Shown: in pieces, positions 44,738-52,143 of the stretch | How positions within the stretch are numbered: the stretch's first letter is position 1 | Layout of the letters: each line of letters begins with the position of its first letter | Origin: Aureispira sp. CCB-QB1 | GTDB taxonomy: Bacteria; Bacteroidota; Bacteroidia; Chitinophagales; Saprospiraceae | Direction: 5' to 3' | DNA: 64,000 nucleotides | NCBI RefSeq assembly: GCF_000724545.1 | Contig: NZ_JHBV01000014.1 | Span: 186,001 to 250,000 of the forward strand | The notes under the pieces: generated by a model | The model's input: the letters and a program-made list of their open reading frames with translations, nothing else | Told to the model about the DNA's origin: nothing | The model's database searches: none | Position numbers and translations under genes: made by a program

Positions 44738-45166
44738 TTAAGCGTTGGCGATAAGTTCTGCTTCTGCTTTCAAATCTTTGGTAAATTGCTCAAACGAAGC
44801 ATCAAAGGAGGGAATTTGACTAGCAAATAAAGGGAATAGGGGACCACCTATTTTTTCATGCATACTGAATAATGTATCGTTACCTTGTGGTGTTAAGGTA
44901 TAGGTTCGTTTCCCCATTGCATCTCCCCAAACTAATTTCTGCTCTGTAAGCATTTCTTTTACTTTCAATTTAAACGTTCGATTAGGGGCAAGTGTACTCT
45001 TTAGTTTGATAAGATTTCCTTCTTTTATAGTACCTTCTATAGAGATAATAGTAGAATTCCATTTCGGAAAATTATCTGCCTGCGTCAATAAACCCCAAAC
45101 GACAGTAGGAGTTGCTTTTATTATTTGAGTAATGCTGGTTGATCTACTTAAGGGGGGTATAACCAA
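44738..45166 (-). CDS. SRPBCC (START/polyketide-cyclase-like) protein
   Basis: Protein of 142 residues with the SRPBCC ligand-binding fold. The first strand ITQIIKATPTVVWGLLTQADNFPKWNSTI is followed by IKLKSTLAPNRTFKLKVKEM and RTYTLTPQGNDTLFSMHEKIGGPL, with a C-terminal helix. It binds a hydrophobic small molecule; the ligand is unknown. The only usable start is TTG at 45166, since no ATG lies before the conserved core. A hairpin that could terminate on either strand sits 25 nt upstream, near the proposed prophage end. The promoter may therefore have been disturbed by the insertion. Confidence 0.75.
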   Translation of the reverse strand: MVIPPLSRSTSITQIIKATPTVVWGLLTQADNFPKWNSTIISIEGTIKEGNLIKLKSTLAPNRTFKLKVKEMLTEQKLVWGDAMGKRTYTLTPQGNDTLFSMHEKIGGPLFPLFASQIPSFDASFEQFTKDLKAEAELIANA

Positions 45167-45190
45167 ATGTATACTTTTATAAATAGCACT

Positions 45191-45237
45191 AAAAACGGCA
45201 CAAACCTAATAAACATCGGGATTGTGCCGTTTTTTTA
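45191..45237. terminator. Bidirectional terminator at the host/prophage boundary
   Basis: Arms AACGGCACAA (45194-45203) and TTGTGCCGTT (45222-45231) pair perfectly with an 18-nt loop. T tracts follow on the plus strand (to 45236) and on the minus strand (A tract 45191-45195). Confidence 0.8.
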
Positions 45238-45261
45238 TGCAAAAAGTACGGAAAAACAAAA

Positions 45262-45363
45262 GGTTGATTTTTGTTGACAAGCGGTTGACAACTTAAACGG
45301 ACTTGGACAATTATTGAATAATTTGTGTACAATAATTGTCCAAGCAGTTGACAGATGGTTGAT
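45262..45363. repeat. Phased GTTGA repeats with a 15-bp inverted repeat at the prophage left end
   Basis: GTTGA starts at 45263, 45273, 45284, 45347 and 45358: intervals 10, 11, 63 and 11, all close to whole helical turns. Two copies read GTTGACAA and one GTTGACAG. Between the two groups lies a perfect inverted repeat, CTTGGACAATTATTG (45302-45316) and CAATAATTGTCCAAG (45330-45344) with a 13-nt spacer. By position these are probable transposase-binding sites of the element end; a regulatory role is also possible. Confidence 0.65.
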
Positions 45364-45439
45364 GCTTTGCTCTTGTTTGGACGCTAGAAACGGCTTATCT
45401 TAGTAATGCTAAGTATAGGTTACGTTGAATGTTACCAAC

Positions 45440-45472
45440 AAGGGACTGGACAAAAGGTCTAGTCCTTTTTTT
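45440..45472 (+). terminator. Terminator-like hairpin near the prophage left end
   Basis: GGGACTGGAC and GTCTAGTCC-type arms (45442-45451 / 45457-45466) form a stem with one G-T wobble, a five-base loop and a following run of seven T. It would stop rightward transcription before the 52-codon frame at 45493, insulating the prophage end from host reading-through. Confidence 0.6.
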
Positions 45473-45492
45473 ACAAAAAAAATATCAAGATT

Positions 45493-45651
45493 ATGGGAAA
45501 GCCTGTTTATAACATCACTGTTAATATTAATATTTGTCCTAGTAAGAAAGAAGATAAATCCAAAAAAGTAGTAGAATTTGATCCTTCTCAATATGGACTG
45601 GATGTATCTGAAGTAATTTGTCAAATAATAAAAGGAGCTACGAATCCTTAA
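45493..45651 (+). CDS. 52-residue orphan open frame at the prophage left end
   Basis: ATG at 45493 to TAA at 45651. The peptide starts MGKPVYNITVNINICPSKKE and continues with a VVEFDPSQYGLDVSEV segment, a balanced composition that looks coded rather than random. It starts 21 nt after a terminator and converges on the 74-residue minus-strand gene, overlapping its last 14 nt. No family recognised. It may be a small prophage accessory protein; expression is uncertain. Confidence 0.4.
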   Translation: MGKPVYNITVNINICPSKKEDKSKKVVEFDPSQYGLDVSEVICQIIKGATNP

Positions 45652-45862
45652 TGCCTTTATAATCTTTAAATTTTTGGATTGATTCCTCTCTAAGCTCACC
45701 TAGCTCTTTTGTTATCTCATCTTCTGTTTGATTTATCAAAGGAGCTATATTTTTTATATAGTGGTTCTCCATTGCATTAATCCTAGATATAATATTCTTA
45801 TGAAAAGCTAATTGCGCTTGTTTCATTCCTTCGCTTTCTTCTTCGTTTTTATTATCACTCAT
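45638..45862 (-). CDS. Small helical prophage protein, paralogue of the next gene
   Basis: Protein of 74 residues, all helical and highly charged. The segment INAMENHYIKNIAPLINQ followed by EITKELGELREES aligns with ALEKHYVKQMSELTD... of the 101-residue neighbour (A-M/L-E-x-H-Y-I/V-K). The two probably arose by tandem duplication. There is no signal or membrane helix and no known family. Position at the extreme left end of a Mu-like prophage is typical for accessory genes that act on the host or on other phages. Confidence 0.55.
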   Translation of the reverse strand: MSDNKNEEESEGMKQAQLAFHKNIISRINAMENHYIKNIAPLINQTEDEITKELGELREESIQKFKDYKGIKDS

Positions 45863-45885
45863 TTTTATAAGTTTTTGATTATGAA

Positions 45886-46191
45886 TTAATTATTTTTTAA
45901 TAACTTCTTTAGCAAGTCGTTTGTTTCTAAAAGCTTACTGAACTCTTCTTGACTATGTTTGTTTAGATCATTTTCGACTTCTTCAGTTAGGTTATGTATT
46001 TCCAATCTTAAATCCTCGATGCTCTTATCAGTTAATTCAGACATTTGCTTTACATAGTGTTTTTCTAATGCCAAACACAAAGCTGCGCTTCTATTCCACT
46101 GATTAACAGAATCTTTGTATCTTTCAATTAGAAACACAATTATATCTGTCATATCTCGGACATCCTTCTTTCTCTTTTCTTTTTCGTTCAT
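45886..46191 (-). CDS. Small coiled-coil prophage protein
   Basis: Protein of 101 residues, helical throughout, with a probable coiled coil (IEDLRLEIHNLTEEVENDLNK in part). Its central ALEKHYVKQM block resembles AMENHYIKNI of the 74-residue downstream neighbour. It lies 9 nt after the zinc-ribbon membrane protein gene and 23 nt before its paralogue, so three minus-strand genes form an operon expressed away from the early region. Function unknown. Confidence 0.6.
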   Translation of the reverse strand: MNEKEKRKKDVRDMTDIIVFLIERYKDSVNQWNRSAALCLALEKHYVKQMSELTDKSIEDLRLEIHNLTEEVENDLNKHSQEEFSKLLETNDLLKKLLKNN

Positions 46192-46200
46192 GTTTATTTA

Positions 46201-46530
46201 TTATTTAGGGCGTGTAAAAAGCACCAATAAGCCAAGCACAATATCACCAAACACCCAAATTACCATTATCATCATAGCTCCTAATCCTGTACCAATGGCA
46301 GCCCCCGCTTGCTCTGCTTCCGATGCGCTTGCATCAATTGTTTCTGCCGCTCCTCCCACACCTGCAATCATCCACCACAACATTAGGAGATTAAAAGCAA
46401 TGAAGCTATACTTGATAATTTTGCCGACAACTCCTCTTTTAGGCACTCTTAGTGTTGTCCCACACTTGGGGCATGTTTTTGCTTTGTCGCTTACTTCTGC
46501 ATTACATTCTTTACAATTTATTAGAGCCAT
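46201..46530 (-). CDS. Zinc-ribbon membrane protein
   Basis: Protein of 109 residues. The N-terminal zinc ribbon has two CxxC knuckles (CKECNAEVSDKAKTCPKCG, residues 6-24). Two hydrophobic helices follow (IIKYSFIAFNLLMLWWMIAG and MMIMVIWVFGDIVLGLLVLF), separated by an acidic Ala-rich loop (AAETIDASASEAEQAGAAIG). Similar zinc-ribbon plus two-helix proteins occur in lysogens and phages; some exclude superinfecting phage, but that role is inference here. First gene of the three-gene minus operon. Confidence 0.7.
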   Translation of the reverse strand: MALINCKECNAEVSDKAKTCPKCGTTLRVPKRGVVGKIIKYSFIAFNLLMLWWMIAGVGGAAETIDASASEAEQAGAAIGTGLGAMMIMVIWVFGDIVLGLLVLFTRPK

Positions 46531-46591
46531 TGTTACAATAGTTTTAAAGGTTATTTAATTGTTTATAATTTTTATTTATAGATGTAAGTCC

Positions 46592-46614
46592 AAAAAAAAA
46601 GCATCAAAAATGCT
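46592..46614 (-). terminator. Terminator of the repressor transcript
   Basis: On the minus strand AGCAT, a five-base loop and ATGCT are followed by a run of T (A tract 46592-46600 on the plus strand). It lies about 155 nt past the repressor stop. A perfect 8+1+8 palindrome AAGTATTTAAAATACTT (46641-46657) and a direct repeat ATTGTCATAA-like pair (46622-46641) sit between the two and may be a regulatory site. Confidence 0.6.
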
Positions 46615-46769
46615 CTTCCTTTTGTCATAACATTGTCATAAAGTATTTAAAATACTTTTGCTTTGTCTATCTCTATTTTTCATACTGTTCAAATGACTTG
46701 AACACTGCTACTCGGTTTATTTGGGGTATTAGGGATACAAAAAGGAATACAAAAAAGGGGTACACAAGT

Positions 46770-47498
46770 TTATTCTATTTTGACTCCACCTGCTACAACT
46801 GCTAATCCAGTAATTTCATTTTTAGGAATTTCAAAAGAACTGTATTCTAAATTATCTGAATCCATTTTCAAATTATGTGTATTTTGCGCTTGATTAATTC
46901 TTTTCATTATTATTCCTTGTTCTCTGGTTGCAACAACATGGATCTTATTCCATTGAATAAAACTGTTTGACCGAATAATAGTACAAGCAACTATATCTCC
47001 ACTATTATAACATGGTGACATTGAAGTTCCTCGAACACGCATCATGAAATCAATATTTTTATCCTTGAATTCAGGAATAATATAATAAGCTTCTACATCC
47101 TCTTCTTGAATACTAAAGGAGCTATTCCCAAAACCTCCTATGACTTCAATATTTAGTAAGGGAATTGGCTTTTGGCTTTTATAGTAAAAATGGTTCGATA
47201 TTAAAGCAGCTGATGCTTTTCTTCCATCCTCAGATTTTAATAGCATTTCACCTTCTCCTGTAAATAGCCAAACTGGATTTATGTTTACAGAATATTCTGT
47301 ACTGAAGAATTTATTAAAAAAATCAAAACTTGGTTTAGTAGGTTTTTTGCCACCACTTTTATTATTGGGGGTAATGTCATATATAGACTGGCTTCTAGCA
47401 TAACCTAAATCTTTAGCAAAAGAATTCTTATTAACGCCATGATAATCAATAACTTGCTGTATTCTTTCAGAAATTTCTGTATTTTTCCCTGTATTCAT
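46770..47498 (-). CDS. Prophage repressor, HTH plus LexA/CI-type S24 domain
   Basis: I place the start at ATG 47498 (242 residues), since earlier codons run into the promoter of the divergent gene. An N-terminal helix-turn-helix (ERIQQVIDYHGVNKNSFAKDLGYARSQSIYDI) is followed by a linker. A C-terminal S24 signal-peptidase-like domain contains MRVRGTSMSPCYNSGDIVACTII, with the catalytic Ser in GTSMSP, and later VVATREQGIIMKRI with the expected Lys region. Such repressors hold the lysogenic state and may self-cleave after RecA activation. It is divergent from the Ner-like gene, with a palindromic operator between them. Confidence 0.88.
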   Translation of the reverse strand: MNTGKNTEISERIQQVIDYHGVNKNSFAKDLGYARSQSIYDITPNNKSGGKKPTKPSFDFFNKFFSTEYSVNINPVWLFTGEGEMLLKSEDGRKASAALISNHFYYKSQKPIPLLNIEVIGGFGNSSFSIQEEDVEAYYIIPEFKDKNIDFMMRVRGTSMSPCYNSGDIVACTIIRSNSFIQWNKIHVVATREQGIIMKRINQAQNTHNLKMDSDNLEYSSFEIPKNEITGLAVVAGGVKIE

Positions 47499-47499
47499 C

Positions 47500-47530
47500 T
47501 TGCTTTTATTCAGAATATTCTGTATATTTG
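47500..47530 (+). promoter_or_regulatory. Early promoter with palindromic operator
   Basis: TTG at 47500-47502 and TATATTTG at 47523-47530 form a Bacteroidota promoter with a 20-bp spacer, 36 nt before the Ner-like ATG. The perfect palindrome CAGAATATTCTG (47511-47522) fills the spacer and abuts the -7 box. A repressor bound there would block the early operon directly. Confidence 0.75.
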
Positions 47531-47565
47531 TAACAGAAACAATTAATAACAATCACAATGTAACT

Positions 47566-47775
47566 ATGGAAATTGAAAAAAGAAAAAAAATAGCTATGTA
47601 TTTACGTTGGGGTGACAAAACTGAAATTGCAACATTAGCAAATGTTAGTCGCCAAACAGTTGAAAGATGGATAAAGGGAGAAACTGTTTCAAGTACAGTT
47701 GAACCTTATATAATTGCTTTTTCTAACAAAAGAAAAGAAGAAGTTGAAAGAAGATTAGCAGCAGCTGACATCTAA
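47566..47775 (+). CDS. Ner/Cro-like helix-turn-helix regulator
   Basis: I choose ATG 47566 (69 residues); an earlier TTG frame start lies inside the promoter. The protein has one helix-turn-helix: KTEIATLANVSRQTVERWIKGE, with the recognition helix SRQTVERW. A Lys/Glu/Arg-rich C-terminal helix follows. In Mu, Ner is the small early regulator that shuts down repressor and early transcription; position and size here are the same. First gene of the rightward early operon, 22 nt before the transposase. Confidence 0.75.
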   Translation: MEIEKRKKIAMYLRWGDKTEIATLANVSRQTVERWIKGETVSSTVEPYIIAFSNKRKEEVERRLAAADI

Positions 47776-47797
47776 TTATATCCTATCAAATAACAGA

Positions 47798-49810
47798 ATG
47801 ATAATATTTAGAACTATATCTGAACTAATCTACATTAGCATAGACATTCTTGTTGAAGTTGGAATAAACTATACAACCATAAAGCAAGGTTATTCAAGAA
47901 AAGCTTCTCACTGGCAATCAATCAAAGACCCAAGCGACAAACGTAGACGCTTAATAGCTTTTGAGCCAATGAAGGACAAGTACAAGCAGCTAGTGATAGA
48001 AAAGTACGGCAATCCTACAGACTGGCTAAAGGGGCAAGCAATAGAGAATCAATTCAGAATACTAGAAGAGCTAGAGGAGCAGATGGGGGTTGATGGCAGA
48101 CAATACAACTTTTTTCAGAAGTATTATCCTAAGCAGAAAGCTTACGCATACGCAAAGGTTTGTAAGTGGTTAGAATTAGTAATTAGCCTAAAACCAAGCA
48201 TGTGTAAAGAATGGGGATTTAAAGGAAAAAAGCACTTTTTAGAACAGTTAGCTGCTTATCTAAAAGACAAGAATACACCTATCAGTATGAGTAGTAGAGC
48301 GATTATCGAACGCACACGAGGTAAGTATAAAAAGGCTTTAAAAGAGAGTGAAGAGGCTGCTTTAACAAGTATTATGGATGGTCGCCTACACAATCAAAAT
48401 CCTCGAAAAATAAACGAGGTTCAATTGAAGTACTTGATAGGCTTAATGTCTAGGAGCAGTAAGCCTCCAATTACAACGGTAAAGAGCCTGTACAACCGAA
48501 AGGCTAGAGAAATGGGATGGAAGGAAATTAGTGAGCGTACTGCTAGAAATTATTTACTTGATCCCAATGTAGTAAGTCGCTGGTATTTGGCTAGAAATGG
48601 CAAAAAAGCAGCCTACAATGAGCTTGAAATTTCAACACTACGAGACAAAGCTACTGCCCCTAATTTACTATGGATGATGGATGGAACGCCCATTGATTTA
48701 TATTACAAGTCAAGAAAGCGCAAATACAACGATGTTAAGCAAGATTATGAATGGACAGAAACGAAATGGAACCGCTTGAATATGTTTGCCATTATGGATG
48801 CTCATTCTTGGAAAATCATAGGCTATTATTTATCAGATAGAGAAAACCATATAGCAGTCATTGAAGGCTTGCGAGATGCTGTTAGAAATACAATGGAGCT
48901 GCCGCTTCAAATTATGTACGATCAATCTTCTGCCAATAAATATGTGAATAGTGTTTTAAAGGAATTAGCCAAGTACAACACAGCAAACAAAGCCTATCGA
49001 GCTAGACCAAAAACCCTGGAGGCATTGTTTGGACATTTTCAGCAAAAGATGTTACGCTATAATGATAATTGGGGAGGGCAAAATATTACTGCTAAGAAGT
49101 TGGCTAGTAGAGTGAATCCACAAGCTTTAAATAAAGCAATGAAGAAACTCCCAACTAGAGAGGAGTTGATAAAAAAAATACAGTTGATGGTGGCGACTTG
49201 GAATGAGTTAGCAACCGAAAAGAGAGAGAAACCAAACTACTTGTATGCTGCTAAAAAATCTAAAGGACAGGCAATTGATTGGATGACATTTAGCAATTTA
49301 TTTTTTGTAGTAACAGAGAAGCCTTACAAGTATCAGACGCATGGTATTGAAGTAACAATCAATAAGCAAAAATACAACTTTCAGACCTATGACCAACATT
49401 TGCATTTGAATGTTTTGATCAACCAAAAGTTTCAAGTTGCCTACGATCCTGATACAATGGATTATATCTATTTGTATCAAAATAATAAGCCTGTTTTAGA
49501 CGAAGAGGGACAGCCTCTTTTGATACCAAAACTAGAGCGTTTACCGCAAGCAATTGGAGACTATAAAACGGACTCAGGCAAGCAAGTAAAAGAATATATC
49601 AACGCTCAAAGTGAAGGCACACAATTACTAGAACAATGGGCAGACGAAGCAGATGCTATTGCAGCAGAATATGAAATAAACCTAACGCCTGAATTTGTAT
49701 ACAAAGAAGCTTATAACCGAGCTGAAGAAAATGTCAAGCGTCAGCAAGTGATGGACGAGTCTTGTACCAATGATTGGGAAGAGGCATTTAACAACCCTTA
49801 TAATAGTTAA
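47798..49810 (+). CDS. MuA-like DDE transposase
   Basis: Protein of 670 residues, similar in length to MuA (663). The N-terminal region has winged-helix DNA-binding modules (YTTIKQGYSRKASHW, SERTARNYLLDPNVV). The RNase H-like core carries the acidic triad: Asp295 in WMMDGTPIDL, Asp375 in IMYDQSSANKY and Glu408 in KTLEALFGHFQQ. A beta-barrel and a C-terminal tail for the target-DNA ATPase follow. It performs replicative transposition and integration, acting on the element ends. All three catalytic residues are present. Confidence 0.93.
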   Translation: MIIFRTISELIYISIDILVEVGINYTTIKQGYSRKASHWQSIKDPSDKRRRLIAFEPMKDKYKQLVIEKYGNPTDWLKGQAIENQFRILEELEEQMGVDGRQYNFFQKYYPKQKAYAYAKVCKWLELVISLKPSMCKEWGFKGKKHFLEQLAAYLKDKNTPISMSSRAIIERTRGKYKKALKESEEAALTSIMDGRLHNQNPRKINEVQLKYLIGLMSRSSKPPITTVKSLYNRKAREMGWKEISERTARNYLLDPNVVSRWYLARNGKKAAYNELEISTLRDKATAPNLLWMMDGTPIDLYYKSRKRKYNDVKQDYEWTETKWNRLNMFAIMDAHSWKIIGYYLSDRENHIAVIEGLRDAVRNTMELPLQIMYDQSSANKYVNSVLKELAKYNTANKAYRARPKTLEALFGHFQQKMLRYNDNWGGQNITAKKLASRVNPQALNKAMKKLPTREELIKKIQLMVATWNELATEKREKPNYLYAAKKSKGQAIDWMTFSNLFFVVTEKPYKYQTHGIEVTINKQKYNFQTYDQHLHLNVLINQKFQVAYDPDTMDYIYLYQNNKPVLDEEGQPLLIPKLERLPQAIGDYKTDSGKQVKEYINAQSEGTQLLEQWADEADAIAAEYEINLTPEFVYKEAYNRAEENVKRQQVMDESCTNDWEEAFNNPYNS

Positions 49811-49812
49811 AA

Positions 49813-50049
49813 ATGAATCAAAATCAAGAAATAGCCTACTGGGCAAAAGTAAAACACTCGAAGGAATACTTCAACGCTGAAAGTAGAGAAGAATTAAAAG
49901 CCGTAGAAAAGAAGATCGAGGCTGAAGAGTGGGCTCCTGTAGAATTAATAGAGCAAAATCATCGAACTTCTTTAGTGAGAATTTTAAAAGGGGACAGAGA
50001 AGGGTTTCGTGAAATTGTACCTAATCAATTTTTAGTATCAGAACAATAA
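49813..50049 (+). CDS. Small early prophage protein, unknown
   Basis: Protein of 78 residues starting 2 nt after the transposase stop, so it is translationally linked. The charged N-terminal helix (EYFNAESREELKAVEKKIEAEE) is followed by a small beta segment (TSLVRILKGDREGFREIVP). No motif recognised. Confidence 0.6.
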   Translation: MNQNQEIAYWAKVKHSKEYFNAESREELKAVEKKIEAEEWAPVELIEQNHRTSLVRILKGDREGFREIVPNQFLVSEQ

Positions 50050-50058
50050 TATAAAATC

Positions 50059-50538
50059 ATGGCAAAAACAGAAGTACAAAGCATAGTCAATGCTTTAAAA
50101 CAAGAAGTAAAGAATCAAGAAACTCTCAAAATGATAAATGGTGCTTTAGCAGATATTCCTGTGAGAGAGACTAGAGCAAGTAACGCTTATCCAATAACAC
50201 GGTACAATAAAAAGTTCCACCAAGAACTTCTGAGGGCAATTGAAATACTAGAGGGTGGTGCTCAAGCAGATGAAACAAGAAGAATAAAAGCTGTAAAAAA
50301 GGCTCTTTTTTATATTAATAAGCTAGTAGCTAACTTATTAAGAGTGTATGACAAAGGAGCGTTTTTGGAAGTAGGAATACTAGCAGATAAAGGATGTATG
50401 AACGAGGAAGAATCTGAGGATTGTTTAAGAGAAATATTTAATAAAGCTTATTCTGAATCAACACACAATACGTCAAGCCCATATTATGAAGAGTATTTGG
50501 CTATTCATTCTATTGCAGACCTAGTTTTAAATTACTAG
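50059..50538 (+). CDS. Early prophage protein, unknown
   Basis: Protein of 159 residues, mostly helical. The N-terminal helix VQSIVNALKQEVKNQETLKMINGAL is followed by a helical hairpin (ETRRIKAVKKALFYINKLVANLLRVY) and an acidic segment with two Cys. No family recognised. It sits between the 78-residue gene and the possible CoiA-like gene with gaps under 10 nt, so it belongs to the early operon. Confidence 0.6.
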   Translation: MAKTEVQSIVNALKQEVKNQETLKMINGALADIPVRETRASNAYPITRYNKKFHQELLRAIEILEGGAQADETRRIKAVKKALFYINKLVANLLRVYDKGAFLEVGILADKGCMNEEESEDCLREIFNKAYSESTHNTSSPYYEEYLAIHSIADLVLNY

Positions 50539-50543
50539 AGCCT

Positions 50544-51203
50544 ATGTTGTACGCTATCGACACAGACGGGCAACGCATCCGCCCAAGTATCCACAAACAA
50601 TTAGCTACTGATCCTTATAGCGGACTACCTACTCAAGGGATCACTGGAGAAGGACTGGACTACTGGCGATTGATAGAAGGCAAGTACGATGCATGGGCAT
50701 TGCCCAATGCTACTTGGAATTTACGATGGAAACTAGAATTTCCTGAGCCACTAGTTGAAATATCGATACAAGGAGATCATGCCAAGCACGTGGCAGATGT
50801 CCGAACGAATAAGGGGACGGTGTTAAAATTTCAAGCTCGAAACTTAAATGAGCAGCAACTAAGAGAGCGAGAGGTATTTTTTGAGCAAATGGTTTGGATT
50901 TTCAGAGCGGATAAATGGGACATAGAGTTGATGTTTAATCCGACCCGATACCGAACAACAGAAGGCAGAGATCGCCAACTACCGAAATCAGATAGTTTTA
51001 AATGGGTCAAGTTTCAGTCTAGGCATTCAAAAAGTGTTTTTAAGGCGTGTAAAATGCCTGTATTCTTGGACTTTGGAGATGATTGTATTTACTGGCTGAA
51101 TTGGCAATCTAAAAGCAACTTAAACGCATTATACCACCCCACTCAAGGCTTGTTAAAAAGCTACCCTAAACAACAATTTATTCAAAAGTACTCCCAGCTG
51201 TAA
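50544..51203 (+). CDS. CoiA-like PD-(D/E)XK nuclease candidate
   Basis: Protein of 219 residues. The core HAKHVADVRTNKGTVLKFQ (with Asp, then the xFQ strand) and NLNEQQLREREVFFEQMVWIFRA recall competence protein CoiA. There a D..(I/V)E(I/V)Q.S strand pair and a following ER..FY helix form a PD-(D/E)XK-like site. The later VFLDFGDDCIYWLNW strand is also seen in related uncharacterised Bacteroidota proteins as I remember them. Placed between transposase and MuB-like ATPase, it could help process recombination intermediates. The family call is from motif memory and needs a profile search. Confidence 0.5.
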   Translation: MLYAIDTDGQRIRPSIHKQLATDPYSGLPTQGITGEGLDYWRLIEGKYDAWALPNATWNLRWKLEFPEPLVEISIQGDHAKHVADVRTNKGTVLKFQARNLNEQQLREREVFFEQMVWIFRADKWDIELMFNPTRYRTTEGRDRQLPKSDSFKWVKFQSRHSKSVFKACKMPVFLDFGDDCIYWLNWQSKSNLNALYHPTQGLLKSYPKQQFIQKYSQL

Positions 51204-51225
51204 AGCTAGGAGCACTAAAAACAAC

Positions 51226-51262
51226 GCATCCTCTCTGTGTTTTGGACGACGCTAGAGGATGC
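51226..51262 (+). promoter_or_regulatory. Hairpin covering a start codon of the MuB-like gene
   Basis: GCATCCTCT (51226-51234) and AGAGGATGC (51254-51262) pair perfectly with a 19-nt loop. The right arm contains the ATG at 51259-51261 and the purine-rich AGAGG before it. Pairing would hide that start; a second in-frame ATG at 51280 lies outside the stem. Confidence 0.5.
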
Positions 51263-52143
51263 AAAAACAGACACATGATATGTTAAATGAACAAAAAGAC
51301 CAAATTGTAAGAGCAATAAAAGAAGAAATGCAAGCAAAAAGTTTAAGCCAAAATGCTTGGGCCACTAAAAAAGGGATTAGTAAAAGCCACATGAGCAACA
51401 TCTTGAATCCTGATAACTGGGCAAAAGTTGGAGAGCGAACATGGAATGTACTAGCTAATAAAGTGGCAGCCGTTAGCCTTGGTTCTAGCTTGTATCCAAC
51501 GAGCAATATGCGAATCATTACAGCAGCTTGTCAAGATGCTCAGATTAATAAACGTGTTGTAGCGATCAGTGGCTACACAGGAGCAGGAAAGACAACCGCT
51601 CTGAAGGATTACGACAGCACGAACTTCAACACCCACTACTTGGTCTGTCGTAGCTCTTTTGGAGTTAAGGACATGGCAATTAATATCGCTGAATCTATGG
51701 GCGTACAAGCAAAGAGTGGGCGCACGATTGATATTGAGGACGCCATTATTGAAAAGATGAACAACAGCTCTGAAAGCCTTTTGATTTTGGATAGTGTGTC
51801 CAAATTAAGAAAGGATGCTGCACTTCAATTTATAGGCGACCTATGCGAAGCAACCGAAAATAAAGCAGGAATTATCATAGCAGGAACAGAGTTTTTGAGT
51901 GATTACATCGGTAAGATGGTGCAACGGAATAAGCGTGGTTTTAGAGAATTAAACAGACGTATTTATGCTTGGACAAACCTACCGAGTTTTAATACTCCCA
52001 AAGTTCAAAAAGAAGCCATAGCAATTTGCAAAAATCATGGCATTTGGAATGAGCAGCAAGTAAAGACCATCCTCAAAAAGTCCACTTGCTTTGGAAGCTT
52101 GCACAACTCTATTGATAAAATGAAAAAAGCAATTGGAAACTAA
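51259..52143 (+). CDS. MuB-like AAA ATPase, target-DNA selector
   Basis: Protein of 294 residues (287 if the ATG at 51280 is used). The N-terminal helix-turn-helix SLSQNAWATKKGISKSHMSNIL precedes an AAA ATPase: Walker A GYTGAGKTT near residue 105, Walker B SLLILDSVSKL. A sensor-like IIIAGTEFL and a C-terminal helical domain follow. MuB coats target DNA, stimulates MuA and prevents self-integration. Position downstream of the transposase fits, though four genes separate them rather than zero as in Mu. Confidence 0.85.
   Translation: MQKQTHDMLNEQKDQIVRAIKEEMQAKSLSQNAWATKKGISKSHMSNILNPDNWAKVGERTWNVLANKVAAVSLGSSLYPTSNMRIITAACQDAQINKRVVAISGYTGAGKTTALKDYDSTNFNTHYLVCRSSFGVKDMAINIAESMGVQAKSGRTIDIEDAIIEKMNNSSESLLILDSVSKLRKDAALQFIGDLCEATENKAGIIIAGTEFLSDYIGKMVQRNKRGFRELNRRIYAWTNLPSFNTPKVQKEAIAICKNHGIWNEQQVKTILKKSTCFGSLHNSIDKMKKAIGN

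Noticed and set aside
45262-45363. CRISPR-like array at the prophage end
   Set aside because: The repeated unit is only 5-8 bp, intervals are one or six helical turns, and no cas gene is present.
46115-46558. Plus-strand frame opposite the zinc-ribbon gene
   Set aside because: The minus strand has two CxxC knuckles and clean membrane helices; the plus translation is a Pro/Ser/Ala-rich shadow.
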